A stretch of DNA of 32,680 nucleotides from Chrysomallon squamiferum (GCA_012295275.1 CM022673.1:24242081-24274760); one strand, 5' to 3'. Shown: positions 1-10,591, numbered from the stretch's first letter. Made by a program: numbers and translations. The notes: a model not told the origin generated them from the sequence alone.

Positions 1-143
1 GTGGACCACGAAGTTACGATGCGTCATTAAAAATGTGCTGCGGGGGAAACGTCGTCTTCATAACAGGATATCGTCCTGCATGTTGTGGAAAGCAAGGTTA
101 TGATGCAACATACCACAAGTGCTGCAATGGTCGTATTTGCTAG
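1..143 (+). CDS. Galaxin-like secreted protein, 3' end of last exon (copy 0)
   Basis: This is the 3' part of the last exon of a galaxin-like gene; the rest lies before the window. Bases 1-2 finish a Cys codon and the frame runs 47 codons to TAG at 141-143. It encodes the last two di-cysteine repeats (CCG-x3-Y-x6-CC spacing) and ends in NGRIC. Compared with the copy at 2641 it differs by one codon, ACA for AGA (Thr for Arg), at about residue 110. Galaxins are known from coral skeletal matrix, and a galaxin-like protein of the squid Euprymna scolopes is antimicrobial. The role here is not known. Confidence 0.85.
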   Translation, partial: GPRSYDASLKMCCGGNVVFITGYRPACCGKQGYDATYHKCCNGRIC

Positions 144-1088
144 AAGAAAACAAGTACGAATTCAAAACTTGCAGCATTGTTCTATAGAAGAATGCTAATA
201 TAATTAATAAATATAATGTTTTTCATTGATTACCTGTAAATTCTGTTCTCATTTTTATATTGACAGTCGAATTTTGAAGCAAGAAAAGAAAGAAAAACAC
301 AGCTAATAACAAAATATAATTATTCTATTCGAAATTCGAGGAAATATCCTAGAATTTGAATCATACAGTCAATAAAGTCATTAGCAAATATCAGCAAAAT
401 AGTGATTTTACAATGCACTTATTTTACACCACAGTAAGAACATGTTAATATTTTTATCTACTGTGGATGTGTATCGTACTTATTTTATGCAAGGTAAATT
501 ACTTCTTCTTTCTCGATACATTTCAATTCTTATTTCAATATATTAAAGAAAGGAATTGATAATAAGTAACAATAATGTATCTGTTTTATACATTAAAAAT
601 ATATAAATGGTGCCAATAAATTAACTTCTTAAGATATTTATTAGCAATATTAACATCACATAATATTGTTAGTTTTAAAATTTTATGTAACATATCTTTC
701 TAAACCAATGCGAAATTGTGATTATGAATAATTTCCCAACAATAATAATGTCACAAACTATTCATACAGTACAGATGTCAGTTTTAGAAATGTCAACCAT
801 ATATTGATAACCCCAAACATTTTTAATCCATTTACAAGCGTTTATCCATGCCCTAGAAAATGGAATCCTCCTGTAGATAGACATATCAAGTTTGTCGACC
901 TTTGATCAATGTTAAATTGAAATAAAAATATGTTTTTTTCTTAATTATTTGATGTTACTTGAGTGTAATATATACACTGTGTCTACTGTCTATAACAGTA
1001 TAATTGTAGTGATTTATTTTTCTGTTCGAAGTATTCACCTTGTTTGCTTTTCAGTTCTTAAATAATATCCAGACCAGGAATTTTAACT

Positions 1089-1147
1089 TCCCAAGTGGAC
1101 TAGTGGTTAGGATTTCGCGGGCCGGGGTTCGATTACCCGCTTGGGAA
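1089..1147 (+). pseudogene. tRNA-Glu(CTC) pseudogene, anticodon arm deleted
   Basis: The acceptor stem, D arm and T arm match the intact copy at 7300. A 13-nt deletion removes the anticodon loop and the 3' side of its stem, leaving 59 nt instead of 72. It also carries A for T in the D arm (GGACTAG) and A at the first base of the 3' T-stem strand, which breaks the G53-C61 pair. Both substitutions are shared with the copy at 4172. It cannot encode a working tRNA. Confidence 0.9.
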
Positions 1148-1315
1148 AATGTTTGATTTACTTTTTCTTTCATCTTTTTCGATACCTATGAGTCGTTACT
1201 TCAGTATATTAAAGAAAGAAATTGATAAGATGGAATAACAATTTATCTGTGTTTGACAAATGTATAAATATTGTCTAGCTAAAAAGAAAAGAACATATAC
1301 ATATATATATATATT

Positions 1316-1318
<3 letters not shown>

Positions 1319-1362
<44 letters not shown>
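1319..1362 (+). repeat. (CA)n microsatellite
   Basis: Uninterrupted AC dinucleotides, about 22 units, flanked by TA-rich sequence. The equivalent tract in the next unit (4389-4430) is interrupted. Confidence 0.95.
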
Positions 1363-1368
<6 letters not shown>

Positions 1369-2640
1369 GTATATATGTATATTATGTATACGTATGGCTG
1401 TAACTGAACTCTGAAATGAGGCAAAAACCTGTATGATGTCTGATGTTGATGGCTTTGAAGTCAGTTTTGTCATTCATCGCGACGATGTTGGTAGACATCA
1501 AACGGTAAGCGTACACATAAACGAATTCATTCAGTGGATATCGTTTCAATCGGATTGTAAATTTATAGTTTATGTTTTTTGAATAAAATCTTTGTATAAA
1601 AGAAAAAAGTTTTAAAAAATTAAAAAATTAAACAAATTTATAAAATTAAAATCGTCACTGAAGGTATGTTAGACTGGCTTGATACATATCTACACTTGTG
1701 ATTCGATAGCTGTATATCAAACTAAATTGTGGATATATTTAATGGCGTACATGTGTAGGCACGTGCAGATGCGCAAAATCTGTCCACCTATTGGAGTGCT
1801 GAACATTTTCCATTGGCCATTACCGTTATAATACTCAGATGTGTTAACAAAGTGTGAAACTTTGGAACCCAGATGAACATATAAATGACATAAGCTGGCC
1901 TAATTCGTGACTGTGCCTAAGAAAGAAATTAGATCATTTTTTTACTTAGAAATGTTAATCGTTTTATAATTTTAGATTCATTTGATGAGCTATCGAAAAC
2001 TGAAAATAATAAGTTTTCTTTATCTTCGATTGGTGAACGTTGGTTTGTTTTTGCTTTAACAGTGTTAAAGTATTCGATCGAATTCTCCACCTCTGTAATA
2101 ACAGATCCACGGTATTCAGGTTAGTAGTAAGTAAAACTGTCTAATCTGCATAGTTTAGCAACAGAACATTTATAAATGTTTATATTATCCATTTTCTTAT
2201 ATCGTTATTCTAAAATTGTCAGATGTGATGTTTTTTGCATGTATGTGTTTTAAATCATTATTATTATTATTATTGTTGTTGTTGTTGTTGTTGTTAGTAT
2301 TATGTAGGATTATACATTAGAGAGAGACTGAAAAGAATTACGACTTTAAAACTTTCTATTTTCTATAAACCTACAATGGCGTCTCTTTCTTCAATTTTTA
2401 ATATTTTGGACTTGGATGTTTCCGATTTTATCTTTTCATGTTATATTTTATTTATAAAACTAATAATATTATAGTGTTGTAATATTAAACTATTACAATT
2501 TTAAATATTTGCGATTGACTGGTATTCTGCAGAGTTATATTAATTTATTTTTTTGTGTATTGTATTATTAATGTTATAAATAATGTCATTTATTTTTCTC
2601 CAGACCATTAAAAAAAAGAAAAAAAGAAGAAAAGAAACAA

Positions 2641-3227
2641 ATGAAGAACATTTCTCTTTTGGCTTTTGTTGTCGCTGTATTACTAACACGAATTCAGTCT
2701 TTGGTAATATCGACGTCTTCACCAGGTATTTATTTCTTTTTTCTTATGAGGTATAACTTTGATTACACAAATAAACAGCCTACACGCATTTCTGAACCCC
2801 TTACAGATGATTGTTTTAATATTGTTACGTGTACACACATCGGAATCAGGTAAATGCATGGATCGATAGATAATATATATATATATTTATATGTTAATGT
2901 TGAAATTCAGCTGTATGCGGTCAGAGCACCTACAATCCAAGGTTCAGCATGTGCTGCGCTGGAAACGTTGTGCCCAGCCCAGGAATATGTTATGGATGTT
3001 GTGGAACACGAGGTTATGACGGAGCGTACCAAATATGCTGCGAGGGAAACGTTGCGGACACAACAGGAATAAGTTTTGCCTGTTGTGGACCACGAAGTTA
3101 CGATGCGTCATTAAAAATGTGCTGCGGGGGAAACGTCGTCTTCATAAGAGGATATCGTCCTGCATGTTGTGGAAAGCAAGGTTATGATGCAACATACCAC
3201 AAGTGCTGCAATGGTCGTATTTGCTAG
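2641..3227 (+). CDS. Galaxin-like secreted cysteine-rich protein (copy A), two exons
   Basis: Exons are 2641-2725 and 2911-3227. The donor is G|GTATTT, the acceptor TTCAG|CT, the intron phase 1 and 185 bp long, giving 133 residues. Residues 1 to about 20 form a signal peptide (MKNISLLAFVVAVLL then TRIQS), so the product should be secreted. The mature part has galaxin-type repeats: a leading Cys-Gly unit, then three full CCG-x3-Y-x6-CC units alternating with Gly-Asn-Val linkers, ending NGRIC. An extra unpaired Cys sits at ICYGCC, unlike copy B. TTTTCTCCAG|ACC at about 2597-2604 could end an intron in the 5' UTR. Galaxins are structural or antimicrobial extracellular proteins; which applies here cannot be read from sequence. 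Confidence 0.9.
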
Positions 3228-4171
3228 AAGAAAACAAATACGAATTCAAAACTTGCAGCATTGTTCTATAGAAGAATGCTAATATAATTAATAAATATAA
3301 TGTTTTTCATTGATTACCTGTAAATTCTGTTCTCATTTTTAAATTGACAGTCGAATTTTGAAGCAAGAAAAGAAAGAAAAATACAGCTAATAACAAAATA
3401 TAATCATTCTATTCGAAATTCGAGGAAATATCCTAGAATTTGAATCATACAGTCAATAAAGTCATTGGGAAATATAACCAAAATAGTGAATTTTCAATGC
3501 ACTTATTTCACACCACAGTAACAACATGTTAATATTTTTATCTACTGTGGATGTGTATCGTACTTATTTTATGCAAGGTAATCGACTTCTTCTTTCTCGA
3601 TACATTTCAATTCTTATTTCAATATATTAAAGAAAGCAATTGATAATAAATAACAATAATTTATCTGTTTTATACATAAAAATATATAAATGGTGCCAAT
3701 AAATTAACTTCTTAAGATATTTATTAGCAATATTAACATCACATAATATTGTTAGTTTTAAAATTGTATGTAACATATCTTTCTAAAACAATACGAAATT
3801 GTGATTATGAATAATTTCCCAACAATAATAATGTCACAAACTATTCATACAGTACAGATGTCAGTTTTAGAAATGTCAACCATATATTGATAACCCCAAA
3901 CATTTTTAATCCATTTACAAGCGTGTATCCATGCCCTAGAAAATGGAATCCTCCTCTAGATAGACAAATCAAGTTTGTCGACCTTTGATCAACGTTAAAG
4001 TAAAATAAAAATATGTTTTTTTCTTAATTATTTGATGTTACTTGAGTGCAATATATACACTGTATCTACTGTCTATAACGGTATAATTCTAGTGATTTAT
4101 TTTTATGTTCGAAGTATTCACCTTGTTTGCTTTTCAGTTCTTAAATAATATCCAGAGCAGCAATTTTAACT

Positions 4172-4243
4172 TCACAAGTGGACTAGTGGTTAAGATTTCG
4201 CGCTCTCACCGCGACGGCCGGGGTTCGATTACCCCCTTGGGAA
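4172..4243 (+). pseudogene. tRNA-Glu(CTC) pseudogene, full length but degenerate
   Basis: It is 72 nt with the CTC anticodon and anticodon stem intact. The acceptor has C3A (loses a pair), the D arm has GGACTAG and TTAAG, and the 3' T-stem strand reads ACCCC, so two T-stem pairs including G53-C61 are lost. The B box is damaged. Two changes are shared with the copy at 1089, so the decay began before the ~3 kb unit was duplicated. Confidence 0.85.
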
Positions 4244-5706
4244 AACGTCTGTTTTACTTTTTCTTTCATCTTTTTCGATACCTATGAGTTGTTACTTCAA
4301 TATATTAAAGAAACAAATTGGTAAGATGGAATAACAATTTATTTGTAATTGACAAATGTATATATTTTTTTCTAGCTCAAAAGAAAACAACACACACACA
4401 CAGAGACACACACACACACACACACACATATGTATATATGTATATTATGTATATACATGGCTGTAACTGAACTCTGAAATGAGACAAAAACCTGTATGAT
4501 GTCTGATGTTGATGGCTTTGAAGTTAGTTTTGTCATTCATCGCGACGATGTTGGTAGACATCAAACGGTAACCGTAGACATAAACGAATTCATTCAGTGG
4601 ATATCGTTTCAGTCGGATTATAAATTTATAGTTTATGTTTTTTGGAATAAAATCTTTGTATAAAAGAAAAAAATTAAAAACATTAAAAAATTAAACAAAT
4701 TTATAAAACTAAAAATCGTCACTGAAGGTATGTTAGACTGGCTTGATACATATCTACACTTGTGATTCGATAGCTGTATATCAAACTAAATTGTGGATAT
4801 ATTTAATGGCGTACATGTGTAGGCACGTGCAGATGCGCAAAATCTGTCAACCTATTGGAGTGCTGAACATTTTCCATTGGCCATTACCGTTATAATACTC
4901 AGATGTGTTAACAAAGTGTGAAACTTTGGAACCCAGATGAACATATAAATGTCATAAGCTGGCCTAATTCGCGACTGTGCCTAAGAAAGAAATTAGATCA
5001 TTTTTTTACTTAGAAATGTTAATCGTTTTACAATTTTAGATTCATTTGCTGAGCTATCGAAAACTGAAAATAATAAGTTTTCTTTATCTTCGGTTGGTGA
5101 ACGTTGGTTTGGTTTTGCTTTAACAGTGTTAAAGTATTCGATCGAATTCTCCACCTCTGTAATAACAGATCCACGGTATTCAGGTTAGTAGTAAGTAAAA
5201 CTGTCTAATCTGCATAGTTTAGCAACAGAACATTTATAAATGTTTATATTATCCATTTTCTTACCTCGTTATTCTAAAATTGTCAGATGTGATATGTTTT
5301 TTGCATGTATTTGTTTTAAATCATTATTATTATTATTGTTGTTGTTGTTGTTGTTGTTGTTATTATTACTGTTGTTTTTATTTTATTATTATTAATATTG
5401 TTATTGTTGTTATTGTTGTTGTTGTTAGTATTATGTAGGATTATACATTAGAGAGAGACTGAAAAGAATTACGACTTTAAAACTTTCTATTTTCTATAAA
5501 CCTACAATGGCGTCTCTTTCTTCAATTTTTAATGTTATAGTGTTGTAATATTAAACTATTACAATTTTAAATATTTGCGATTGACTGGTATTCTGCACAG
5601 TTATATTAATTTATTTTTTTGTGTATTGTATTATTAATGTTATAAATAATGTCATTTATTTTTCTGCAGACCATTAAAAAAAAGAAAAAAAGAAGAAAAG
5701 AAACAA

Positions 5707-6292
5707 ATGAAGAACATTTTTCTTTTGGCTGTTGTTGTCGCTGTATTACTAACACGAATTCAGTCTTTGCTACTATCGACGTCTTCACCAGGTATTTATT
5801 TCTTTTTTCTTATGTAGTATAGCTTTGATTACACAAATAGACAGCCTACACGCATTTCTGAACCCTTACAGATGATTGTTTTAATATTGTTACGTGTACA
5901 CAGATAGGAATCAGGTAAATGCCTGGATCGATAGATAATATATATATATATATATATGTTAATGTTGAAATTCAGCTGTATGCGGTCAGAGCACCTACAA
6001 TCCAAGGTTCAGCATGTGCTGCGCTGGAAACGTTGTCCCCAGGACAGGAATAACTTCTGGATGTTGTGGCACACGAAGTTATGACGGAACGTACCAAATG
6101 TGCTGCGGGGGAAACGTTGCGAACACAACAGGAATAAGTTTTGCCTGTTGTGGACCACGAAGTTACGATGCGTCATTAAAAATGTGCTGCTGGGGAAACG
6201 TCGTCTTCATAAGAGGATATCGTCCTGCATGTTGTGGAAAGCAAGGTTATGATGCAAAATACCACAAGTGCTGCAATGGTCGTATTTGCTAG
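5707..6292 (+). CDS. Galaxin-like secreted cysteine-rich protein (copy B), two exons
   Basis: Exons are 5707-5791 and 5976-6292, with the same phase-1 intron, length (133 residues) and repeat layout as the copy at 2641. The signal peptide reads MKNIFLLAVVVAVLL. The first repeat linker differs strongly (VPRTGITSG in place of VPSPGICYG) and the third has MCCWGN in place of MCCGGN. Counting codons against the copy at 2641, I see 15 amino-acid-changing and 2 silent differences over the whole gene. The last repeat is nearly unchanged. The acceptor at 5971-5975 follows a TA-rich tract. The product is probably secreted, and its function is unknown. Confidence 0.9.
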
Positions 6293-7299
6293 AAGAAAAC
6301 AAGTACGAATTCAAAACTTGCAGCATTGTTCTATAGAAGAATGCTAATATATTTAATAAATATAATGTTTTTCATTGATTACCTGTGACATTCTGTTCTG
6401 ATTTTTAAATTGACAGTCGAATTTTGAAGCAAGAAAAAAAACAAAAAAAACAACGACCAGCTAATCATAACAACAAAATATAATTATTCTATTCGAAATT
6501 CGTAGATATCCTAGAATTTGAATCGTACAGTCAATAAAGTCATTAGCAAATGTCAGCAAAATAGTGAGTTTACAATGCACTTATTTTACACGACAGTAAG
6601 AACATGTTAATATTTTTATCTACTGTCGATGTGTATCGTACTTATTTTATGCAAGGTAAATTACTTCTTCTTTCTCGATACTTTTCAATTCTTATTTCAA
6701 TATATTAATGGAAGAAACAAATAAGAAGTAACAATAATGTGTCTGTTTTATACATGAAAAAAATAAAAATGGTGCCAATGTTCTAAAGTTTAGTGTCAAT
6801 AAATTAATTTATTAATATATTTATTAGCAATATTAATATCACATAATATTGTTAGCTTTAAAAAAAATTAATTTTATAATTGTTATTTTTAAAATTTCTA
6901 ACACAATATGAAATTGTGATTGTGAATAATTTCCCAACAATAATAATGCCACAAACTATTCATATAGTACAATTATATACCAACAGATTTCAGTTTTAAA
7001 CATGTGAACCATATATTCAATATTGATAACCCCAAAAGCTTTTAATCCAGTTATAAGCGTTTACCAATGCCCTAGAAAATAGAATCCACCTGTAGGTAGT
7101 CATATCAAGTTTCTCGACCTGTGATCAATGTTAAACTGAAATGACAATATGTTTCTTTCTTAATTATTTGTGATGTTACTTGAGAGTAATATATACACTC
7201 TGTCTATAACAATATAATTGTTGTGATTTATTTTTCTGTTCGAATTATTCACCTTGTTTGGTTCAATTGTTAAACAGTATCCAGACGGTATTTGTAACT

Positions 7300-7371
7300 T
7301 CCCAAGTGGTCTAGTGGTTAGGATTTCGCGCTCTCACCGCGACGGCCGGGGTTCGATTCCCCGCTTGGGAA
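7300..7371 (+). tRNA. tRNA-Glu(CTC)
   Basis: This 72-nt gene folds as a full cloverleaf. The acceptor TCCCAAG pairs with CTTGGGA, with A as discriminator. The D arm is GTCT/GGAT. The anticodon stem TCGCG/CGCGA encloses loop CTCTCAC, giving anticodon CTC (codon GAG). The T stem CGGGG/CCCCG encloses TTCGATT. The A box (TGGTCTAGTGG) and B box (GGTTCGATTCC) of the internal pol III promoter are intact. No intron and no encoded CCA, as expected in a eukaryote. Confidence 0.96.
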
Positions 7372-7379
7372 AACGTTTA

Positions 7380-7390
7380 TTTTTGTTTTT
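7380..7390 (+). terminator. Pol III terminator of tRNA-Glu at 7300
   Basis: Two runs of five T (7380-7384, 7386-7390) begin about 9 nt after the tRNA. Confidence 0.7.
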
Positions 7391-8188
7391 CCTACTTTGT
7401 TTCGATACTTTTGAATTGATAAGGAGTAACAATTATTTACCTGTTTTAAATATAAAAATAGAAAAATGGTGCCAATATTATAAAGTTTAGTGTCAAAAAA
7501 TTAATTTAGTAATATATTTTCTTATTTTTACTTTTATGTATTTATTATCACATAATATTGTTAGTTTTAAAATTATATGTAACATATCTTTCTAAAACAA
7601 TATGAAATTCTGATTATCAATAATTTTCACAACAATAATAATGCAGCAAACTATTCATATAGTACAATTATATACCAACAGATTTCAGTTCTAAACATGT
7701 CAACCACATATTGATAACCCTAAACACTTTTAATCCACTTCCAAGCCCTTGAAAATGGAATCCATCTGTAGATAGACATATCAAGTTGTCGACATGTGAT
7801 CAACGTTAAACTGAAATAAGAATATGTTTTCTTTTTTGATCATTTGTGATGATACTTGAGTGTGATATACACACTCTGTTCTAAATATGTGAACCTCATA
7901 CTGATAACCCAAAATTGTTTTTAATCCATTTCCAAACGTTTATCCATGCCCTAGAAAATGGAATCCACCTGTAGGTAGTCATATCAAGTTTGTCAACCTG
8001 TGATTAAGGTTAAAGGGAAATAAGAATATGTTTCTTTCTTAATTATTTGTGATGTTACTTGAGTGTAATATATACATTGTGTCTACTGTCTATAAGAATA
8101 TAATTGTTGTGATTTATTTTTCTGTTCGAAGTATTCACCTTGCTTCGTTTTCAGTTCTTAAACAGTATCCAGAAAGGGGTTAGTAACT

Positions 8189-8260
8189 TCCCAAGTGGTC
8201 TAGTGGTTAGGATTTCGCGCTCTCACCGCGACGGCCGGGGTTCGATTCCCCGTTTGGGAA
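8189..8260 (+). tRNA. tRNA-Glu(CTC)
   Basis: It is identical to the copy at 7300 except for one change at the 3' acceptor strand (TTTGGGA for CTTGGGA), which replaces the last acceptor pair by G-U wobble. Anticodon CTC, T arm and both internal promoter boxes are intact, so it is probably functional. Confidence 0.9.
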
Positions 8261-8264
8261 ATTG

Positions 8265-8272
8265 TTTTTTTT
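8265..8272 (+). terminator. Pol III terminator of tRNA-Glu at 8189
   Basis: A run of eight T starts 5 nt after the tRNA, a strong pol III stop signal. Confidence 0.75.
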
Positions 8273-8649
8273 CGATACTTTTGAATTTTATTTCAGTAAC
8301 AATAATTTATCTGTTTTATAAATAAAAATATAAAAATGGTGCCAATGTTCTTAAATTTAGTGTCGATAATTTAATTTAGTAATATATTTATTTTTACTTT
8401 TTTTTTGTCTATTTATTAACAATATTAACATCACATAATATTGCAAGTTTTAAACTTTTATGTATCATATTTCTAAAAGATTTTGAAATTGTGATTATGA
8501 ATAATTTCCCAACAATAATAATGCAACAAACTAGTCATATACGATATAGTACCATTATATACCAACAGATTTCATTTCTAAACATGTCAACCACATATTG
8601 ATAACCCCCAAAACTTTTAATCCACTTCCAAGCGTTTATCCAAGCCCTA

Positions 8650-8960
8650 GAAAACTAGGAACAAGAAAATCAATCCTGAATGTGGTTGTCAAACTTTGGT
8701 TTTGGGGTTGTTGTAGTTGGCTCGAGTTTTGTTTCTTTTGATCATTTCAAACTGAAACAATTATACCTTAAGCTTACGATTTGTTCAGAACAGATTCTTG
8801 AGGTCTATTTAATAAAATAAAGAACAATTTCCACGACTGTTTTTCAAGACATGTTATAGAGCTTGCACACCATAGCACCACTAAAGTCAAACAAACTGCT
8901 CAAAACAACAGACACCTACCATAACATGGAAAGACTGTACACTTCACCTTAGAAACTTCA
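8650..8960. other. Non-homologous segment in the 5' flank of the split tRNA
   Basis: In other units the tRNA is preceded by a conserved leader (TTTTTCTGTTCGAA, ATTCACCTTG). Here that leader is absent. After the shared CCAAGCCCTAGAAAA at about 8640-8655 the sequence is unrelated, and homology returns only at about 8963 (GACTGCATTTGTAAC). I see no coding potential and no clear terminal repeats. It could be a small non-autonomous element or a rearrangement. Confidence 0.45.
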
Positions 8961-8976
8961 GACTGCATTTGTAACT

Positions 8977-8999
8977 TCCCAAGTGGTCTAGTGGTTAGG
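8977..8999 (+). pseudogene. 5' part of tRNA-Glu split by a LINE
   Basis: These 23 nt match nucleotides 1-23 of the intact tRNA-Glu (acceptor 5' strand, A box, D loop, first half of the 3' D-stem strand) without a change. The sequence then switches abruptly to the retrotransposon at 9000. The remaining 49 nt resume at 12847. Confidence 0.93.
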
Positions 9000-9000
9000 T

Positions 9001-9720
9001 TTAAGTTTACATTTAATAGTTGCGACACTGAAGGCAGGATTTTAAAAATTAATACGAAAATAGATGAAGAAGAATACAGTTTTATAAATGTATATGCACC
9101 AAATAATATTGAAGAAAGAATTTTATTTTTTAAAGGATTATGTAAATTTGTGGATTTAAAAAATACAATAATGGCAGGAGATTTTAATGAAATTTTAGAT
9201 CCTAATTTAGATTTGGGCATTAATAATAAAACTTTCAATATAAAAAGTAGTAATGAATTACAGTCAGTTATTTTTAATTATAATTTAGTTGATATTTGGC
9301 GACACAGAAATCCAGATAAAAGGCAATTTACTAGATCTCAAATAGTTGAAAAAACTATAAAACAGTCAAGAATTGATTTATTCTTAATTTCTAGAAATTT
9401 ATTGCAGTTTATAAGTAATGTATACATATCCTATACCTCGGTTAGTGATCACAATTTTTTATCACTTAAAATAGATTTTTCTCATGTAGAGAGAGGTCAA
9501 GGTATTTGGATCTTTAATAATGAATTGTTGAAAGATGAAAGTTTTTGTAAAGCTATTATTGAAGTAATTAATAATGCTTCTGAGTGTCCTTTGTTACAGA
9601 CTGAACCTAGTGTTTGGTGGGACAACTTAAAATATAAAATGAAAACATGTGCAAGAAATTTTGCAATAAAAAAAAGAGAAAATCAGATAACGAAAAATAT
9701 TATAATATACAAAATGCTTT
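9001..9720 (+). pseudogene. LINE ORF2 fragment: APE-type endonuclease, C-terminal part
   Basis: The frame is open from the tRNA junction (no start codon of its own) to a stop at 9720-9722. Recognisable endonuclease motifs are INVYAPNN, the MAGDFNE motif with the catalytic Asp/Asn pair, SRIDLFLIS, and the SDHN motif with the catalytic Asp-His near the end. The N-terminal motifs of the fold (first Asn and the QET region) are absent, so it cannot nick DNA. A single-base frameshift near the A-run at 9668-9675 moves the reading frame to the next segment. Trp/Asn-rich residues after SDHN match the linker to the RT domain. Confidence 0.88.
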
Positions 9721-10591
9721 GAAAAGAGAATATGCTAAACTAGCTGTAAATAATCATCATGATTTGAGTAACATACAAATTTTAGAAGAAAAATTAAAAT
9801 TAATTGAGAGATCTAAATGTAATGGTGCTATTTTGAGATCTAAAGCTCATTGGAATCTAGATATGGATAGAAATACCACATTTTTTCTCAGTTTAGAAAA
9901 ATCAAAACAAGAATCAAATTCTATTAAAGAGCTAAAAACAGTAAATGGATTAACAAGAAAAACAGAAGATATATTACAATATGCTTATGACTTTTATTCA
10001 AAATTATTTACGCAAGAAAATGTAGATATTATTAAACAGGAAGAAATAATAAATTTAATATCAAATAAACTAAAAGAATCTGAAAGTGAAAACTGTGAGA
10101 AAGACATTACAATTGAAGAATTAACTGAAGCTTTAAAAGAAATGAATAGAAATAAATCACCTGGTTTGGATGGTCTAACAGTAGAATTTTATGTTAAATT
10201 CTGGGAAAATTTTAAAAATTTCTTTCATAAAGTAGTTATGTCAATTCAGAAAGAAGAAATGTTGTCACGCAGTATGAAAAAAGGAGTAATTAGTTTATTT
10301 TACAAGAAAAAAGGAGATAAAGCAGACCTAAAAAACTTCAGACCTATCAGCCTTTTAAATGTAGATTATAAAATTATTGCTAAAGTTCTTGCAAATCGTC
10401 TTAAACAAGTAATGTCAACTATTATTTCATCAGAACAAACCTGTTGTGTAAAAGGAAGAGATATTGCTGACAATATTATGTCAGTAAGAGATATTATAGA
10501 TATTGTCGAGTTAAATAATACAGAAGGGTATATAGTTAAAATAGATCAAGAGAAAGCATTTGATAGAGTATCACATAGTTTTATTTTATAA
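9647..10591 (+). pseudogene. LINE ORF2 fragment: linker and N-terminal half of reverse transcriptase
   Basis: This continues the endonuclease fragment after a +1/-1 frame change. It contains the pre-RT block (RSKAHWNLDMDRNTTFF), then NKSPGLDGLTVEFY, NFRPISLLNVDYKIIAKVLANRL, and RT motif A VKIDQEKAFDRVSH with the first catalytic Asp. An in-frame TAA at 10589-10591 interrupts the domain directly after motif A; the same frame resumes at once. The codons are strongly A/T-ended, as in the surrounding DNA. Confidence 0.9.

Larger units (their letters stand above)
1..7371 (+). repeat. Tandem array of ~3.07 kb units (galaxin-like gene plus tRNA-Glu-like sequence)
   Basis: Landmarks recur with a constant offset. 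The exon sequence at position 1 recurs at 3085 and 6150, and the tRNA-like sequence at 1089 recurs at 4172 and 7300. Flanking DNA is nearly identical between units, with scattered substitutions. Indels fall mainly in microsatellites: a clean (CA)n at about 1319-1362 is an interrupted one at 4389-4430, and the ATT/GTT tract at 2258-2297 is expanded at 5318-5430. Roughly 60 bp present near 2400-2480 is missing after 5530. Intergenic parts (144-1088, 1148-2640, 3228-4171, 4244-5706, 6293-7299) contain no other gene I can support. The third unit keeps the tRNA but is not followed by another galaxin gene. Confidence 0.9.
6771..8976 (+). repeat. Short tandem array of tRNA-Glu units without the galaxin gene
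   Basis: A landmark GGTGCCAAT appears at about 6771, 7468 and 8338. Each is followed by a conserved AT-rich stretch (GATAACCC, then TTTTAATCCA) and a tRNA-Glu at 7300, 8189 and 8977. Unit length is about 0.7-0.9 kb. The middle unit holds a partial internal duplication: the segment around 7680-7800 resembles 7875-7990. The same landmark precedes the tRNA pseudogenes at 1089 and 4172, so these are the tRNA-side parts of the larger unit. Confidence 0.75.

Noticed and set aside
2807-2849. Possible 43-bp micro-exon (CTTACAG|AT...ATCAG|GTAAAT) in the galaxin intron
   Set aside because: Its length is not a multiple of three, so using it shifts the di-cysteine frame; direct splicing of the two exons gives the full galaxin pattern in both copies.
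2854-3072. 72-residue plus-strand frame overlapping galaxin exon 2
   Set aside because: It is a shadow of the galaxin frame, lacks the repeat pattern and has no counterpart open frame in the copy at 5976-6292.
4105-4287. Open frames across the tRNA copies (also at 7254-7490 and 8140-8325)
   Set aside because: They read through tRNA-Glu sequence and T-rich flanks; similarity among them comes from the tRNA, not from a protein.
7300-8260. tRNA-Glu copies as heads of SINEs
   Set aside because: Homology extends hundreds of bases on both sides as part of a tandem unit, with no A-tail or target duplication and strong pol III terminators after the tRNA.
8900-9238. 112-residue minus-strand frame across the LINE 5' junction
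   Set aside because: It is the antisense of the endonuclease fragment and crosses the insertion junction.
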